This document shows, one piece after another, positions 26,511 through 36,937 of a DNA stretch of 46,952 nt (the first letter of the stretch is position 1; every line of letters starts with the position of its first letter). A program made the position numbers and the translations under genes. Source of the stretch: Betaproteobacteria bacterium (GTDB taxonomy: Bacteria > Pseudomonadota > Gammaproteobacteria > Burkholderiales > SG8-41); NCBI GenBank assembly GCA_016202605.1, contig JACQOJ010000016.1:1-46952 (forward strand), in the 5' to 3' direction. The notes below the pieces were generated by a model. The model saw nothing but the letters and a program-made list of their open reading frames with translations. It had not been told where the DNA came from and made no database searches.

Positions 26511-27974
26511 ATGCACAACGCGACTATCAAGTCCCTGTCTGCCGAACTCGCCGCCGGAAGGCTGTCGAGCGTCGAGGTCACACGGCATTTTCTCAGGCGG
26601 ATCAATACATTAAGCAAAATATATAACTGCTTCATCACCGTTGACGAGGAAAAAAGTCTCGCTGCGGCCGGGGCGGCGGACGCGCTGCGGGCTGCCGGAC
26701 GGGCTCAGCCGCTTACCGGGATTCCGATCGCGCAGAAGGACATCTTTTGCGCCAAGGGGTGGCTTACCACCTGCGGCTCCAGGATGCTGTCCAACTTTGT
26801 CTCACCCTACGACGCGCATGTGGTCGAGCGGCTCGACGCCGCCGGAGCCGTCAATATCGGCAAGACCAATATGGACGAGTTCGCGATGGGCTCGTCGAAC
26901 GAGACCTCCTATTACGGGCCGGTAAGGAACCCCTGGAATATCGAGACCGTTCCCGGCGGCAGCTCGGGCGGCTCAGCCGCGGCGGTGGCGGCGCGGCTTG
27001 CACCCGGGGCGATCGGCACGGATACCGGCGGTTCGATTCGCCAGCCCGCCGCCTTGACCGGGATCTCGGGGCTGAAACCGACTTACGGAGTGGTGTCGCG
27101 CTACGGCATGATCGCCTTCGCCTCGAGTCTTGACCAGGGCGGGCCGATGGCGAGGAGCGCGGAAGACCTTGCGCTGCTGCTCAACGTGCTGGCGGGATTC
27201 GACGCGCGCGATTCGACGAGTCTCGATCGGCCCGCCGAAGACTACACGCGCGATCTCGCCCGCCCGATCGCCGGCCTGCGGATCGGATTACCGAAGGAGT
27301 TCTTTGCCGCGGGCGCAGCGCCCGAAGTGGAGAAGGCGGTTGGAGAGGCGATCGGGCACTTGCGGAAGCTCGGTTGCGAGACGGTCGAGGTGAGCCTGCC
27401 CAACATGGCGCTTTCGGTGCCGGTCTATTACGTGCTCGCGCCCGCGGAAGCCTCGAGCAACCTCGCGCGTTTCGACGGTGTGCGCTACGGCTACCGCGCC
27501 CCCGAATACGGGGATCTGCTCGAGATGTACAAGAAGACCCGCGCGGAGGGCTTCGGCGCGGAAGTGAAGCGCCGGATCCTCATCGGCACCTACGTGCTCT
27601 CGCACGGCTACTACGATGCCTACTATATCCGGGCGCAGAAACTGCGGCGGCTCATCGCGCAGGATTTCAGCGAGGCGTTCGGGAAATGCGACCTCATCAT
27701 GGGGCCGACCAGTCCCAGCAGCGCGTTCAAGCTCGGCGAGAAGGCCGGCGACCCGGTCCAGATGTATCTTTCCGACATCTACACCATCGCGGTCAACCTT
27801 GCGGGCCTGCCGGGCATGTCGATCCCGTGCGGCTTCGATTCACGGGGGCTGCCGGTCGGACTGCAGGTGATCGGGAATTATTTTGGCGAGGCGCGCATGC
27901 TCAATGCCGCGCATCAGTACCAACTCGTGACGGACTGGCACGATCGGGCGCCGCCGGGAATTGAAATTCAATAG
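26511..27974 (+). CDS. gatA: Glutamyl-tRNA(Gln)/aspartyl-tRNA(Asn) amidotransferase subunit A
   Basis: Glutaminase subunit of 487 residues of the amidase-signature family, releasing ammonia for GatB. The catalytic Lys is in [10 protein letters not shown], and the Ser-cisSer pair is in [14 protein letters not shown] and [14 protein letters not shown]. The ATG at 26511 gives the family N terminus ([13 protein letters not shown]); an upstream start at 26478 adds eleven atypical residues. It is 75 bases after gatC. Confidence 0.96.
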   Translation: MHNATIKSLSAELAAGRLSSVEVTRHFLRRINTLSKIYNCFITVDEEKSLAAAGAADALRAAGRAQPLTGIPIAQKDIFCAKGWLTTCGSRMLSNFVSPYDAHVVERLDAAGAVNIGKTNMDEFAMGSSNETSYYGPVRNPWNIETVPGGSSGGSAAAVAARLAPGAIGTDTGGSIRQPAALTGISGLKPTYGVVSRYGMIAFASSLDQGGPMARSAEDLALLLNVLAGFDARDSTSLDRPAEDYTRDLARPIAGLRIGLPKEFFAAGAAPEVEKAVGEAIGHLRKLGCETVEVSLPNMALSVPVYYVLAPAEASSNLARFDGVRYGYRAPEYGDLLEMYKKTRAEGFGAEVKRRILIGTYVLSHGYYDAYYIRAQKLRRLIAQDFSEAFGKCDLIMGPTSPSSAFKLGEKAGDPVQMYLSDIYTIAVNLAGLPGMSIPCGFDSRGLPVGLQVIGNYFGEARMLNAAHQYQLVTDWHDRAPPGIEIQ

Positions 27975-28063
27975 CCACAGAGAGCGCAGACGCCACGGAG
28001 ACCATGGGAAGCGTGGACCGAGGGCGGGTTTTCTCTGTGATCCCTGTGTTCTCTGTGGCTTAA
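27972..28063. repeat. Inverted CACAGAG repeat between gatA and gatB
   Basis: The left arm (27974-28002) begins GCCACAGAGAGCGCAGACGC. The right arm (28030-28060) ends TGTGTTCTCTGTGGCT, its reverse-complement pattern. About 27 unique bases lie between. It fills the whole gatA-gatB gap and ends ten bases before the gatB ATG. Confidence 0.7.
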
Positions 28064-28073
28064 GGTTTTTGAC

Positions 28074-29510
28074 ATGAAGTGGGAAATCGTCATCGGCCTG
28101 GAGGTCCACGCGCAGCTCAACACGCGCTCGAAGATTTTTTCGGGCGCGGCGACCGCGTTCGGGGCCGCGCCCAACACGCAGGCGTGCGGCGTGGACGTCG
28201 CGCTGCCGGGAGTGTTGCCGGTGCTGAATCGGGGCGCCGTGGAACGCGCGGTTCGTTTCGGACTCGCGGTCGGCGCCACGATCAACCGGCACTCGATTTT
28301 TGCGCGCAAGAACTATTTCTATCCCGATCTCCCCAAGGGCTATCAGATCAGCCAGTACGAGATCCCCGTCGTTCAGGGCGGCAGCATCACGATACCCGCC
28401 GGCGAAACCGGGAAGACGATACGGCTCACCCGCGCGCACCTGGAAGAAGACGCCGGCAAATCGTTGCACGAGGACTTTCACGGCATGAGCGGCATCGATC
28501 TCAACCGGGCCGGAACGCCGCTGCTCGAGATCGTGTCCGAACCGGACATGCGCTCCGCGCAGGAGGCGGTCGCATACGCCAAGGCGCTGCATTCGCTGGT
28601 GCGCTGGATCGACATCTGCGACGGCAACATGCAGGAAGGGTCGTTTCGCTGCGACGCCAACGTCTCGGTGCGCCTTCTCGGCTCGGACACGCTCGGCACC
28701 CGTTGCGAAATCAAGAATCTCAACTCGTTCCGTTTTCTCGAGCGCGCGATCGAACATGAGGCACGGCGCCAGATCGAGGTTCTCGAGAACGGCGGCTCGA
28801 TCGTGCAGGAGACGCGGCTTTACGATCCGGACCGGGACGCGACGCGCTCCATGCGCACCAAGGAAGATGCGCACGACTACCGCTACTTTCCGGATCCCGA
28901 TCTGCTGCCGCTCGAAGTTTCCGGAGCATGGATCGAAGAGATCAGATCATCGATGCCGGCGCTGCCTCAGGTCAAGCGTGAACGGTTCGTCACGCTGTGC
29001 GGCGTGACGCCGTATGATGCCGCGGTGCTCACTTCCAGCCGCGAGCTCGCCGATTATTTCGAGGAGGCGGCGCGGGGCGCCGATGAGAGAACCGCCAAAC
29101 AGTGCGCCAACTGGATCACCGGCAATCTCAATGCGCGGTTGAACGACGAGGGTCTCGAAATCACGCAGGCACGCATCGCTGCCGGACAACTGCGTGGCCT
29201 CGTCGACCGCATTGTCGATGGCACGATTTCCGGCAAGATCGCGAAGGACGTGTTCGACGCGATGTGGGCGGGCGAGGGCGACGCCGACCGGATCATCTCA
29301 GTCCGAGGCCTGAGGCAGATTTCGGACAGCGGAGAAATCGGGAAGATCGTCGACCAGGTCATCGCCGCCAACGCGCAGCAGGTCGCGGATTACCGCGCCG
29401 GCAAGGACAAGGCCTTCAACTCGTTGGTGGGCCAGGTCATGAAAGCAACAAAGGGCAAGGCCAATCCGCGGCAGGTCAACGAGATCTTGCGGAAGAAGCT
29501 CTCCGGCTGA
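28074..29510 (+). CDS. gatB: Aspartyl/glutamyl-tRNA amidotransferase subunit B
   Basis: Kinase/amidotransferase subunit of 478 residues that activates the misacylated tRNA with ATP. The cradle domain shows [43 protein letters not shown] and [17 protein letters not shown]. The C-terminal helical and YqeY-like domains (about 300-478) contact tRNA and end [23 protein letters not shown] repeat separates it from gatA; a short AAGG ribosome-binding site follows that repeat. Confidence 0.97.
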   Translation: MKWEIVIGLEVHAQLNTRSKIFSGAATAFGAAPNTQACGVDVALPGVLPVLNRGAVERAVRFGLAVGATINRHSIFARKNYFYPDLPKGYQISQYEIPVVQGGSITIPAGETGKTIRLTRAHLEEDAGKSLHEDFHGMSGIDLNRAGTPLLEIVSEPDMRSAQEAVAYAKALHSLVRWIDICDGNMQEGSFRCDANVSVRLLGSDTLGTRCEIKNLNSFRFLERAIEHEARRQIEVLENGGSIVQETRLYDPDRDATRSMRTKEDAHDYRYFPDPDLLPLEVSGAWIEEIRSSMPALPQVKRERFVTLCGVTPYDAAVLTSSRELADYFEEAARGADERTAKQCANWITGNLNARLNDEGLEITQARIAAGQLRGLVDRIVDGTISGKIAKDVFDAMWAGEGDADRIISVRGLRQISDSGEIGKIVDQVIAANAQQVADYRAGKDKAFNSLVGQVMKATKGKANPRQVNEILRKKLSG

Positions 29511-29513
29511 GCG

Positions 29514-29536
29514 AAAAAGGCCCCTTGCGGGGCCTT
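29514..29536 (-). terminator. Intrinsic terminator between gatB and the DUF4124 gene
   Basis: An eight-pair stem AAGGCCCC/GGGGCCTT (29517-29524 with 29529-29536) with loop TTGC. On the minus strand it is followed by TTTTT, so it best terminates the DUF4124 gene. On the plus strand it has the same stem preceded by A5 and may stop gatB weakly. Confidence 0.75.
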
Positions 29537-29563
29537 CATGGAAATCCTGACCGGCTTGCCGGC

Positions 29564-30205
29564 CTACTTTTTTTGCGCCGGAGCCGGAGCCGGCGCGGTT
29601 GCGCTCCGTCCGTCGCCCCTCAACTCGAGATAGCGCTTTTTCTGCGCGGCATACTTCTCGCGGATTTCCCCCTTTTCTTTCTCTCTGGCCGCGATGTTCT
29701 GTTCGATCTTTTCCTCCTCGGCGGTGGCGCGCGCGATGTCGTCCTTGGAATTCCGCTTCCTGGCGTCGTTCAGGCGATCGGTCGCGTTCTTGAGCGAGGC
29801 CCGCATCTGGACGACCTGCAGGTCCACCTGCTGCAGGTCGCGATCGCGGCGCTGGTCGATCTCCTCCGCGTTCGCATAGGTATTGAGCAGCGCCGAATCC
29901 TGACGCTTCTGTTCGGCCGCGCGCTTGCGATCCTCTTCCTTCTTGCTGGCGAGATCCTGCTCCTGCTTCCTGCGTTTGGCCGCCTCCTCCGCGGATTCCA
30001 CGTTCCTGCGCGTCAGGCCGCGGCTGTCGAGCTCCTTCGCGGCGCTGTCGCGATACTCGGGGGGCACCGTGTCGCCGCAGCCCACGACTTTGCCCGACTT
30101 GTCCTTCCAGCACACGATCTTCTGGGCCGCGGCGGGAACCGCGAATACGCCCGCCAGCGCGAGGGCGAGCACGGCAGCGGAAAGCGCGCTTGTGGGATTA
30201 CGCAT
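29564..30205 (-). CDS. DUF4124 domain protein, exported, coiled-coil
   Basis: A 213-residue protein with a signal peptide (about 1-28, ending AVPAAAQ). A short DUF4124-like domain (about 29-60, [20 protein letters not shown]) with two Cys follows, then a long charged coiled coil (about 65-195) very rich in Lys, Glu, Arg and Gln. The C terminus is an Ala/Pro tail. It is predicted periplasmic. Function is unknown; other DUF4124 proteins are similarly uncharacterised. It overlaps the 3' end of pyrE by eight bases on the same strand. Confidence 0.8.
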   Translation of the reverse strand: MRNPTSALSAAVLALALAGVFAVPAAAQKIVCWKDKSGKVVGCGDTVPPEYRDSAAKELDSRGLTRRNVESAEEAAKRRKQEQDLASKKEEDRKRAAEQKRQDSALLNTYANAEEIDQRRDRDLQQVDLQVVQMRASLKNATDRLNDARKRNSKDDIARATAEEEKIEQNIAAREKEKGEIREKYAAQKKRYLELRGDGRSATAPAPAPAQKK

Positions 30206-30851
30206 GGGTCTTGATTCCGTATTGTTCGCGGTAGTTGCCGACAGCCCGCAGATTGCCGCTCTGGCCGGGGTCGGCCCTGAGACAGTTCACCAGGTCGTCA
30301 AGCGTTGCAATGCTGATCACGGGAATATTATAGCGTTGTTCAACTTCCTGCACCGCCGACAGCGCTCCGCTGCCGCGCTCCATGCGGTCCAGCGCGACGA
30401 CGACGCCGCACGCCGCGGCGCCCCCGGCGCGGATGATCTCGCAGGATTCCCGCACCGCGGTGCCGGCCGAAATGGCGTCATCGACGATGAGCACGCGCCC
30501 GGCGAGGGGGGCGCCGATGATGTCGCCGCGTTCGCCGTGATCCTTGGCTTCCTTGCGATTGAACGCCCACGGCACGCTGCGCGCGGATTGCGCGAGCGCC
30601 ACCGCAACCGCAGCCACCAGCGGAATACCCTTGTAGGCCGGGCCGAACAACATGTCGAATTGCACGCCGGACGCCACTATCGCTTTCGCGTAGAATTGCG
30701 CGAGCCGATTGAGCGAATCGCCGTCGTTGAACAGGCCTGAATTGAAGAAGTAGGGCGACAATCTTCCGGCCTTGGTTTTGAACTCGCCGAAGCTCACGGC
30801 CCTCCTGGAAATCGCGAACCGGATGAATTCCTGTCTGAAATCGGTTGCCAT
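30198..30851 (-). CDS. pyrE: Orotate phosphoribosyltransferase
   Basis: Pyrimidine synthesis enzyme of 217 residues that joins orotate and PRPP to orotidine monophosphate. Blocks include [45 protein letters not shown] with the catalytic loop Lys, and the PRPP-binding motif [13 protein letters not shown]. The ATG at 30851 is used; the longer open frame upstream is a shadow over xth. It is divergent from xth. Confidence 0.96.
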   Translation of the reverse strand: MATDFRQEFIRFAISRRAVSFGEFKTKAGRLSPYFFNSGLFNDGDSLNRLAQFYAKAIVASGVQFDMLFGPAYKGIPLVAAVAVALAQSARSVPWAFNRKEAKDHGERGDIIGAPLAGRVLIVDDAISAGTAVRESCEIIRAGGAAACGVVVALDRMERGSGALSAVQEVEQRYNIPVISIATLDDLVNCLRADPGQSGNLRAVGNYREQYGIKTHA

Positions 30852-30885
30852 TTGCGCCTGTCTCTTGCCCCGTTGTCGGCGAATC

Positions 30886-30916
30886 AACCGGCGCGGCGCG
30901 GGCGGCGCGTCCGGTT
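30886..30916. other. Inverted repeat in the pyrE-xth divergent gap
   Basis: AACCGGCGCG (30886-30895) faces CGCGTCCGGTT (30906-30916), giving ten pairs with one bulge. It lies 35 bases upstream of pyrE and 32 upstream of xth. It may be an operator or an RNA stem; no T-tract is present on either side. Confidence 0.35.
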
Positions 30917-30947
30917 CGATGAGCAATCGCGTTCGCCGCTGAATGAC

Positions 30948-31727
30948 ATGACGAGAATTATAACGCTTAATCTCAACGGCATTCGCTCCGCGGCAAGGAA
31001 GGGCTTCTTCAAGTGGCTCGCGCGAAGCCGCGCGGACGTCGTCTGCGTGCAGGAGCTGAAGGCGCAGGCCGCGGACATGACGCGGGAACTGCTCGCGCCG
31101 GCGGGATTCAGGGGTTTTTTCCACTTCGCCGGCAAGAAGGGCTACAGCGGCGTCGGTCTCTACAGCAGGCGCGAGCCGGTGAAGGTTGCGGAGGGCGTCG
31201 GTGTCGCCGACATCGACAGCGAAGGGCGCTACGTGCGGGCGGACTATGGAAATCTGAGCGTGATCTCCGTCTATCTCCCGTCGGGCTCGAGCTCGGAGGA
31301 GCGGCAGCGGGTCAAGTTCAGATTCATGGATCGCTTCTACCCGTTCCTGAAAAAGCTGCGGGCGGAGGGCCGCGAGATCGTGCTGTGCGGAGACTGGAAC
31401 ATCGCGCACAGGGAGATCGACCTCAAGAACTGGCGCGGCAACCAGAAGAACTCCGGCTTTCTCCCCGAGGAACGCGCGTGGCTCACCCGGGTGTTCGACG
31501 AGTTGGGCTGGGTGGACGTGTTCCGCCGCGTCGACCCGCGTCCCGAGCAGTATACGTGGTGGTCGAATCGCGGTCAGGCGTGGGCGAAGAACGTGGGATG
31601 GCGCATCGACTATCACATCGCCACCCCCGGTTTCGCGAAGACGGCGAGGCGGGTGGCGATCCACAAGGAGAATCGCTTCTCCGATCACGCGCCGCTCACC
31701 ATCGACTACGACCACGAACTTGAATGA
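30948..31727 (+). CDS. xth: Exodeoxyribonuclease III / AP endonuclease
   Basis: Base-excision-repair nuclease of 259 residues, endonuclease/exonuclease/phosphatase fold. Visible motifs are [11 protein letters not shown], the metal ligand Glu in [14 protein letters not shown] with catalytic Asp and Asn, and [11 protein letters not shown] with the Asp-His pair. The ATG at 30948 gives the normal N terminus. It overlaps the permease gene by four bases (ATGA). XthA- and ExoA-type subgroups are not distinguished here. Confidence 0.94.
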   Translation: MTRIITLNLNGIRSAARKGFFKWLARSRADVVCVQELKAQAADMTRELLAPAGFRGFFHFAGKKGYSGVGLYSRREPVKVAEGVGVADIDSEGRYVRADYGNLSVISVYLPSGSSSEERQRVKFRFMDRFYPFLKKLRAEGREIVLCGDWNIAHREIDLKNWRGNQKNSGFLPEERAWLTRVFDELGWVDVFRRVDPRPEQYTWWSNRGQAWAKNVGWRIDYHIATPGFAKTARRVAIHKENRFSDHAPLTIDYDHELE

Positions 31728-32965
31728 GCGCGAGTCCCTATCTGGAGATCTTCCGCAGCCGCCGCATCGCGGCGGTCCTGCTGCTCGGATTCGCCTCCGG
31801 ACTTCCGCTGGCGCTCACCGCGGGCACGCTGCAGGCGTGGCTGGCGGTGGAAAACGTCGACATCAAGACCATCGGCCTTTTCACGCTGGTGGGGCAGCCC
31901 TATACCTACAAGTTTCTCTGGGCGCCGCTGATGGACCGCTTCACCCCGCCGTTTCTGGGGCGGCGGCGCGGCTGGATGATCCTCACCCAGTTCACACTGC
32001 TCGGCGCGATCGCGCTCATGGGGACGATGGATCCGCGCGAGTCCCCGTGGCTGCTCGCGCTGCTCGCGCTCGGCGTGGCCTTTCTCTCGGCCTCGCAGGA
32101 TGTCGTGTTCGATGCCTATCGCACCGACGTGCTGAGGGAAGCCGAGCGCGGCGCCGGCGCGGCGATCTCGGTGCTGGGCTATCGCGTCGCGATGCTGGTA
32201 TCGGGCGGAGGCGCGCTGATCGTGGCGGACCAGTTTCTTGGCTGGAACGCCATGTACTTTCTCATGGCCGCGTTGATGGTGATCGGCATCGCGACCACCT
32301 GGTTCGCGCCGGAGCCCGAGGAGACGGTGCGCGCTCCGGAGACGCTCTCGAGAGCGATCTCCGAGCCGCTCGGGGAATTCTTCGCCCGCGAGGGCGCGTG
32401 GCTGCTGCTGTTACTGATCGTTCTTTACAAACTCGGGGACGCATTCGCCGGCAGCCTGACGACGGCCTTTCTCATCCAGGGCTCGGGATTTTCCGCCACC
32501 GACGTCGGCGCGATCAACAAGGCGCTCGGTCTTGCCGCGACCATCGTCGGCGCCCTGCTGGGCGGGGCCTGGATGGCGCAGCTCGGGCTGTATCGGTCGC
32601 TGTTCTGGTTCGGCGTCCTGCAGGCGGTGACGAATCTCGGCTTCATGCTGCTCGCGATGGCCGGCAAGAACTATCCGCTGATGGTCACGGTGGTGGCGGC
32701 GGAAAATCTCTGCGGCGGCATGGGCACGGCGGCGTTCGTCGCGCTGCTGATGTCGCTGTGCGACAAGCGCTTCTCGGCGACGCAATACGCGCTTCTCTCC
32801 GCGCTCGCGGCCGTCGGGCGCGTGTACGTCGGCCCGGCATCCGGCGTGCTGGTGAGCGCCGTCGGCTGGACGCCGTTCTTTTTCCTGACGTTCCTGATCG
32901 CCCTTCCGGGGATCTTCCTCCTGTGGCTCATGCGCGCGCAACTCGCGCCGGCCCCCCGGGCTTGA
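31724..32965 (+). CDS. ampG: AmpG-type muropeptide permease (MFS)
   Basis: Inner-membrane transporter of 413 residues with about twelve hydrophobic helices. AmpG proteins import GlcNAc-anhydroMurNAc peptides for wall recycling. Blocks typical of the family are [54 protein letters not shown] and [20 protein letters not shown]. It overlaps xth and converges on metW. The exact substrate is inferred from family. Confidence 0.87.
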   Translation: MSASPYLEIFRSRRIAAVLLLGFASGLPLALTAGTLQAWLAVENVDIKTIGLFTLVGQPYTYKFLWAPLMDRFTPPFLGRRRGWMILTQFTLLGAIALMGTMDPRESPWLLALLALGVAFLSASQDVVFDAYRTDVLREAERGAGAAISVLGYRVAMLVSGGGALIVADQFLGWNAMYFLMAALMVIGIATTWFAPEPEETVRAPETLSRAISEPLGEFFAREGAWLLLLLIVLYKLGDAFAGSLTTAFLIQGSGFSATDVGAINKALGLAATIVGALLGGAWMAQLGLYRSLFWFGVLQAVTNLGFMLLAMAGKNYPLMVTVVAAENLCGGMGTAAFVALLMSLCDKRFSATQYALLSALAAVGRVYVGPASGVLVSAVGWTPFFFLTFLIALPGIFLLWLMRAQLAPAPRA

Positions 32966-33009
32966 CGGCGGCGGCTGCCGCCACGGAGATCGCAGGGGAC
33001 AGACAGTGC

Positions 33010-33615
33010 TCAGGCGCCGTTGCCGAAGTGATAGACGGCAAGCGCGCCCAGCAGGTTCGGCCACCAGGCGACGGTCTCGCCACGCGTGAGCACCTTGCGT
33101 TCGACGATGCGGATATTGCGTTCGGCGCAGAAGCTCTCGAAATCCGCGATCGTGCACAAGTGCACGTTCGGCGTGTTGAACCACTGGTAGGGCAGGTTCT
33201 CCGACACCGGCATGCGCCCCGAGGCGATCTGGAGCCGGTTCTTCCAGTAGCCGAAGTTGGGAAACGTCACGATGCCTTCGCGGCCGACGCGCAGCATTTC
33301 CTTCATGACACGCTCGCTGTTTTTCACCGCCTGCAGCGTCTGCGACAGGATCACGTAGTCGAAGGAGCGGTCCACGAAATCCGCGAGGCCGCGCTCGAGG
33401 TCGCCCTGCACGACGTTGACACCGTTGCCGACGCACGCGATCACGTTTGCATCGTCGATCTCCACGCCGTAGCCGGTAACCCCGCGGCTGTCCTGCAGGT
33501 AGCGCAGCAGGGTGCCGTCGCCGCAGCCCAGATCGAGCACGCTCGATCCCGGTCGCACCCAGCCGGCGATCGCCGCGTAATCAGGGCGCGAGGCGGTGCC
33601 GTTTCCCTGGCTCAT
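33010..33615 (-). CDS. metW: Methionine biosynthesis protein MetW
   Basis: A 201-residue methyltransferase-like protein found beside metX in most proteobacteria, needed with MetX for homoserine acylation in several of them. SAM-type fold: [16 protein letters not shown], then [13 protein letters not shown] and [13 protein letters not shown]. It overlaps the metX stop by four bases, indicating tight coupling. Whether it binds SAM or acts as a MetX partner is not settled by sequence. Confidence 0.95.
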   Translation of the reverse strand: MSQGNGTASRPDYAAIAGWVRPGSSVLDLGCGDGTLLRYLQDSRGVTGYGVEIDDANVIACVGNGVNVVQGDLERGLADFVDRSFDYVILSQTLQAVKNSERVMKEMLRVGREGIVTFPNFGYWKNRLQIASGRMPVSENLPYQWFNTPNVHLCTIADFESFCAERNIRIVERKVLTRGETVAWWPNLLGALAVYHFGNGA

Positions 33616-34760
33616 GCGCCTACGTCCAATGCGATGCGATTGAAGTAGGCCTCGACCAGCCGGTGGTAGCGCGCGTCGTCCAGCAGGAACGCGTCATGGC
33701 CGTGCGGCGCGTCGATTTCGGCGTAAGTGACGTTGCGCCGGTTGTGCAGCAGCGCTTTCACGATCTCGCGCGAGCGCTCGGGCGAGAAACGCCAGTCGGT
33801 GGTGAACGAGATCACGAGGAAGCTCGCCCGCGCGGGCGCCAGCGCCCGCGCGAGATCCCCGCCGTGTTCGAACGCCGGGTCGAAGTAGTCGAGCACCTTG
33901 GTGATGCGCAGATAGGTGTTCGCGTCGAAATATTCCGCGAACTTGTTGCCCTGGTGGCGCAGGTACGATTCGATCTCGAACTCCGTATCGAAGGAATAGT
34001 TGAGCCTGCCGTGCTTGAGCTGGCGCCCGAACTTGCTCGCCATCACGTCGTCGGAGAGATAGGTGATATGGCCGACCATGCGCGCGACGCGCAGGCCGCG
34101 CGTCGGCGTCGCGCCGTGCAGGTAGTAATCCCCGCCGTGAAAATCCGGGTCCGTGATGATGGCCTGGCGCGCGACTTCGTTGAACGCGATGTTTTGCGCC
34201 GAGAGGTTGGGCGTGCAGGCGATGACCAGCGCATGGCGCAGGCGGTCCGGAAACTGGATCGTCCAGGCGAGCGCCTGCATCGCTCCGAGGCTCCCGCCCA
34301 TGACCGCCGCGAATTGGCGGATGCCGAGATGATCGGCGAGGCGCGCCTGGGTTGCGACCCAGTCCTCGACCGTGACCACGGGAAACTGCCCGCCCCAGGG
34401 CTTGCCCGTCCCGGGGTTGACGCTTTTCGGGCCGGTCGAGCCGTGGCAGCCGCCGACGTTGTTGACGCCGACCACGAAGAAGCGGTTGGTATCGACCGGT
34501 TTTCCGGGACCGATCATGTTGTCCCACCAGCCGACCGCCGACGGGTCGTCCGCATAGGTGCCCGCGACGTGATGGGAGGCGTTGAGCGCGTGGCAGACCA
34601 GCACCGCGTTTGTGCCCTCTGCGTTCAGCGTGCCGTAGGTTTCGTAGACAAGTTCGTATTCGTCGATGACGGCGCCGCAGCGCAGGGCAACGGGTTCGCT
34701 GAATTTAGCGACCCGCGGCGCCACGATTCCGACCGACGATGTGATGGTGCTGCCGTCCAT
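33612..34760 (-). CDS. metX: Homoserine O-acyltransferase MetX
   Basis: Alpha/beta-hydrolase enzyme of 382 residues from the chosen start that acylates homoserine (acetyl- or succinyl-CoA) at the first step of methionine synthesis. The nucleophile is Ser in [12 protein letters not shown], the catalytic His is in PHGHDAFLL, and [12 protein letters not shown] is conserved. Two starts are possible. ATG 34760 follows the terminator-like hairpin; ATG 34811 follows the aptamer and would add 17 residues encoded by the hairpin itself. I favour 34760 but the choice affects the regulatory model. metW follows with a four-base overlap. Confidence 0.93.
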   Translation of the reverse strand: MDGSTITSSVGIVAPRVAKFSEPVALRCGAVIDEYELVYETYGTLNAEGTNAVLVCHALNASHHVAGTYADDPSAVGWWDNMIGPGKPVDTNRFFVVGVNNVGGCHGSTGPKSVNPGTGKPWGGQFPVVTVEDWVATQARLADHLGIRQFAAVMGGSLGAMQALAWTIQFPDRLRHALVIACTPNLSAQNIAFNEVARQAIITDPDFHGGDYYLHGATPTRGLRVARMVGHITYLSDDVMASKFGRQLKHGRLNYSFDTEFEIESYLRHQGNKFAEYFDANTYLRITKVLDYFDPAFEHGGDLARALAPARASFLVISFTTDWRFSPERSREIVKALLHNRRNVTYAEIDAPHGHDAFLLDDARYHRLVEAYFNRIALDVGA

Positions 34761-34794
34761 AAACAAAAACCCCGGTAGCGCTTGCGTCCCGGGG
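34761..34794 (-). terminator. Terminator-like hairpin in the metX leader
   Basis: On the minus strand CCCCGG (34789-34794) pairs with CCGGGG (34770-34775) and is followed by TTTTTGTTT, the form of an intrinsic terminator. It lies 21 bases downstream of the SAM-II-like aptamer and directly before ATG 34760. Together with the aptamer it looks like an attenuator. Confidence 0.7.
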
Positions 34795-34814
34795 CCATGA
34801 GAATCCTGCATTTT

Positions 34815-34866
34815 CTCTTTAGCCGGATGTATTACGCGCCCGCAAGCTGAATATCAAATCGGCGCG
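34815..34866 (-). promoter_or_regulatory. SAM-II-type riboswitch aptamer upstream of metX
   Basis: On the minus strand CGCGCC (34861-34866) begins P1 and is followed by the conserved GATTTG. Then come CTTGCG, the P1 partner GGCGCG (34835-34840), TAATACATCC and finally GGCTAAAGAG. This matches the order and sequence of the SAM-II (metA/SAM-alpha) consensus, and metX is its usual target. The P2 pseudoknot pairing is only weakly drawable (AGCT/GGCT or partial AGCTTG/CATCCG), so I rate it below a perfect hit. SAM binding would be expected to lower metX expression. Confidence 0.8.
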
Positions 34867-34884
34867 GCAAAACAACCGGTTATC

Positions 34885-34913
34885 ACGTTACCCGGGAGCG
34901 GGCGCGTTGTCAA
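34885..34913 (-). promoter_or_regulatory. Putative metX promoter
   Basis: A perfect -35 TTGACA (34908-34913) is followed after 17 bases by TAACGT (34885-34890), a weak -10. Transcription would start near 34878, about a dozen bases before the SAM-II-like aptamer, so promoter, aptamer, hairpin and gene are in a consistent order. Confidence 0.6.
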
Positions 34914-34943
34914 ATCGCGGCCGTCCCGCGCGCTCACCGCGGG

Positions 34944-36671
34944 TCACGCGTTGATGCGGTCGAGCAGAGCCCGCAATTTCCGGGAGTCGGTGGTACGCAG
35001 CATCTTCGCCGCGAGCGGCCTGATCTCGGCCAGGTTCGACTTGAGGATATGCTGTTTCACGTCGAGCAGATGCGCCGCGTGCATCGAGTACTGCCGCAGG
35101 CCGAGCGCAAGCAGCAAACGCGTCAGCGCCACGTCTCCGGCCATTTCCCCGCACAAAGCGACCGGAATGCCGCGCTTGTTCGCCGTGCGGAAAACGTGGG
35201 CGAGCAGGCCGAGCACCGCCGGGTGCAACGGGTCGTAAAGGTGCGCCACCGTGTCATCGGTGCGATCGACGGCGAGCGTGTACTGGATCAGGTCGTTGGT
35301 GCCGATCGAGAGGAAGTCGAGCTTCTTCGTGAACATGTCGAGCGCGAGGGCGGCCGCGGGCACCTCGATCATGCCGCCGACCTCGACATCGGGATCATAG
35401 GGGACGCCCTCGTCATCCAGGCTCGCTTTGGCTTGCCGGATGAGCTGGAGCGCCTGATCGGCTTCCGCGGCGTTCATCAGCATGGGGATCAGGATCCTGA
35501 TCTTCCCGTAACGGGAAGCACGCAACATGGCGCGCAACTGGGTGAGAAAACGCTGTGGCTCGGTAAGGCACAGCCGGATCGCGCGCAAGCCGAGGGCCGG
35601 GTTGACGGTAATGGGCTGCGAATCCTCGGCGTGCTTGTCGGCGCCGAGGTCGTAAGTGCGGATCGTGACCGGCAACCCGTCCATGTTCTGGGCGACGTTA
35701 CGGTAGGCCTCGAACTGCTCGTCCTCGTCGGGCAGTCCGTCCCGTCGGAGAAACAGGAACTCGGTGCGGAACAGGCCGATCCCCATCGCGCCGTTCTCGC
35801 GGGCTGCGGCGACATCTCCGGGAAGCTCGATGTTGGCCTGCAGTTCCACCGCCACGCCGTCCAGCGTCACGGGGCGGGTGTCTTTCAGGCGCTTCAGTTT
35901 CCGGCGTTCGATATCGAACTGGTGTTGTCGCAGCCGGTATTCGCCGAGCGCCTGCCTGTCGGGGTCGACGATCACCACGCCCTGGGTCCCGTCGACGATG
36001 ATGAGTTCGTTCTCGCGGATCAGCTGGCGCGCGTAGTGCAGCGCGACGATCGAGGGAATATTGAGGCTGCGCGCCACCACGGCGGTGTGCGAGGTTGCGC
36101 CACCCAGGTCGGTGATGAAGCTCGCAAACCGGTGGCGCTTGAACTGCACGACGTCGGCGGGAGACAGATCGTGCGCCACCAGAATCAGGCTGTGCTCGCC
36201 GTTGGTGGGCGGCGGCGGGATGTAGCCCGGCTGGCCGGTCAGGCGCTTCATGATGCGCTCGACCACCTGGATCACGTCGGCCTTGCGCTCGCGCAGATAG
36301 TCGTCCTCGATTTCATCGAACCGGGCGAGCAGCGCGTCCATCTGGACCTTGAGCGCCCATTCCGCGTTGCATTGCTCGGTCTCGATGATACTGCGCGGGA
36401 CGGCCGACAGCGTCGAGTCGTCCAGAATCGTCAAGTGCAGGTTGATGAAGGCCGCGAACTCCGCGGGAGCGGTCGCGGGCACGTTCGTGCGCAGTTCCTC
36501 GAATTCCGCCCGCACGGCGCGGATCGCGGCATCGAAGCGGGCCGATTCCTCGGCGATCTGGTGGGGGGGAACGGAGTAGTGCGCGGCTTCGAGCTTGGCG
36601 CGCGATACGAGATGTGCGTGCCCGATCGCGATGCCGCCCGAGACGCCGATGCCGTGGATGGTGAACGTCAT
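34944..36671 (-). CDS. ptsI: Phosphoenolpyruvate-protein phosphotransferase (PTS enzyme I)
   Basis: Cytoplasmic kinase of 575 residues that takes phosphate from PEP and passes it to HPr. The N-terminal domain (about 1-220) carries the active His in GGATSHTAVVARS. The C-terminal PEP-binding barrel has FRTEFLFL, GTNDLIQYTLAVDR and CGEMAGD. The ATG at 36671 has GGGAG just upstream and overlaps the ptsH stop by four bases. With EIIA and HPr but no sugar EIIC nearby, a regulatory phosphorelay is likelier than sugar uptake. Confidence 0.96.
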   Translation of the reverse strand: MTFTIHGIGVSGGIAIGHAHLVSRAKLEAAHYSVPPHQIAEESARFDAAIRAVRAEFEELRTNVPATAPAEFAAFINLHLTILDDSTLSAVPRSIIETEQCNAEWALKVQMDALLARFDEIEDDYLRERKADVIQVVERIMKRLTGQPGYIPPPPTNGEHSLILVAHDLSPADVVQFKRHRFASFITDLGGATSHTAVVARSLNIPSIVALHYARQLIRENELIIVDGTQGVVIVDPDRQALGEYRLRQHQFDIERRKLKRLKDTRPVTLDGVAVELQANIELPGDVAAARENGAMGIGLFRTEFLFLRRDGLPDEDEQFEAYRNVAQNMDGLPVTIRTYDLGADKHAEDSQPITVNPALGLRAIRLCLTEPQRFLTQLRAMLRASRYGKIRILIPMLMNAAEADQALQLIRQAKASLDDEGVPYDPDVEVGGMIEVPAAALALDMFTKKLDFLSIGTNDLIQYTLAVDRTDDTVAHLYDPLHPAVLGLLAHVFRTANKRGIPVALCGEMAGDVALTRLLLALGLRQYSMHAAHLLDVKQHILKSNLAEIRPLAAKMLRTTDSRKLRALLDRINA

Positions 36672-36937
36672 TCTCCCTCGCCGAAGCACTCGGCGATGAG
36701 CGCTTGAACAGCCTGCATCGCCTGGTCTTCATCCGGACCCTCGGTCTCGATCACGATTTTGGCGCCTTTGGCGGCGGCCAGCATCATCACGCCCATGATG
36801 CTTTTCGCGTTGACCCGCCTGCCGTTGCGGCTCACCCAGACATCGGACTTGAACTGTCCCGCGACCTGCGTGAGTCTGGCCGAAGCCCGGGCGTGCAGCC
36901 CGAGCTTGTTGATGATCTCAACTTCCCGTTGCAGCAT
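36668..36937 (-). CDS. ptsH: Phosphocarrier protein HPr
   Basis: An 89-residue phosphocarrier between enzyme I and EIIA. The active His is in LGLHARASARL (about residue 15). The regulatory Ser site is in AKSIMGVMML, so HPr kinase control is possible, though hprK is not in this window. The ATG at 36937 gives the standard N terminus (MLQREVEI). It overlaps the EIIA gene by 20 bases. Confidence 0.95.
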   Translation of the reverse strand: MLQREVEIINKLGLHARASARLTQVAGQFKSDVWVSRNGRRVNAKSIMGVMMLAAAKGAKIVIETEGPDEDQAMQAVQALIAECFGEGE

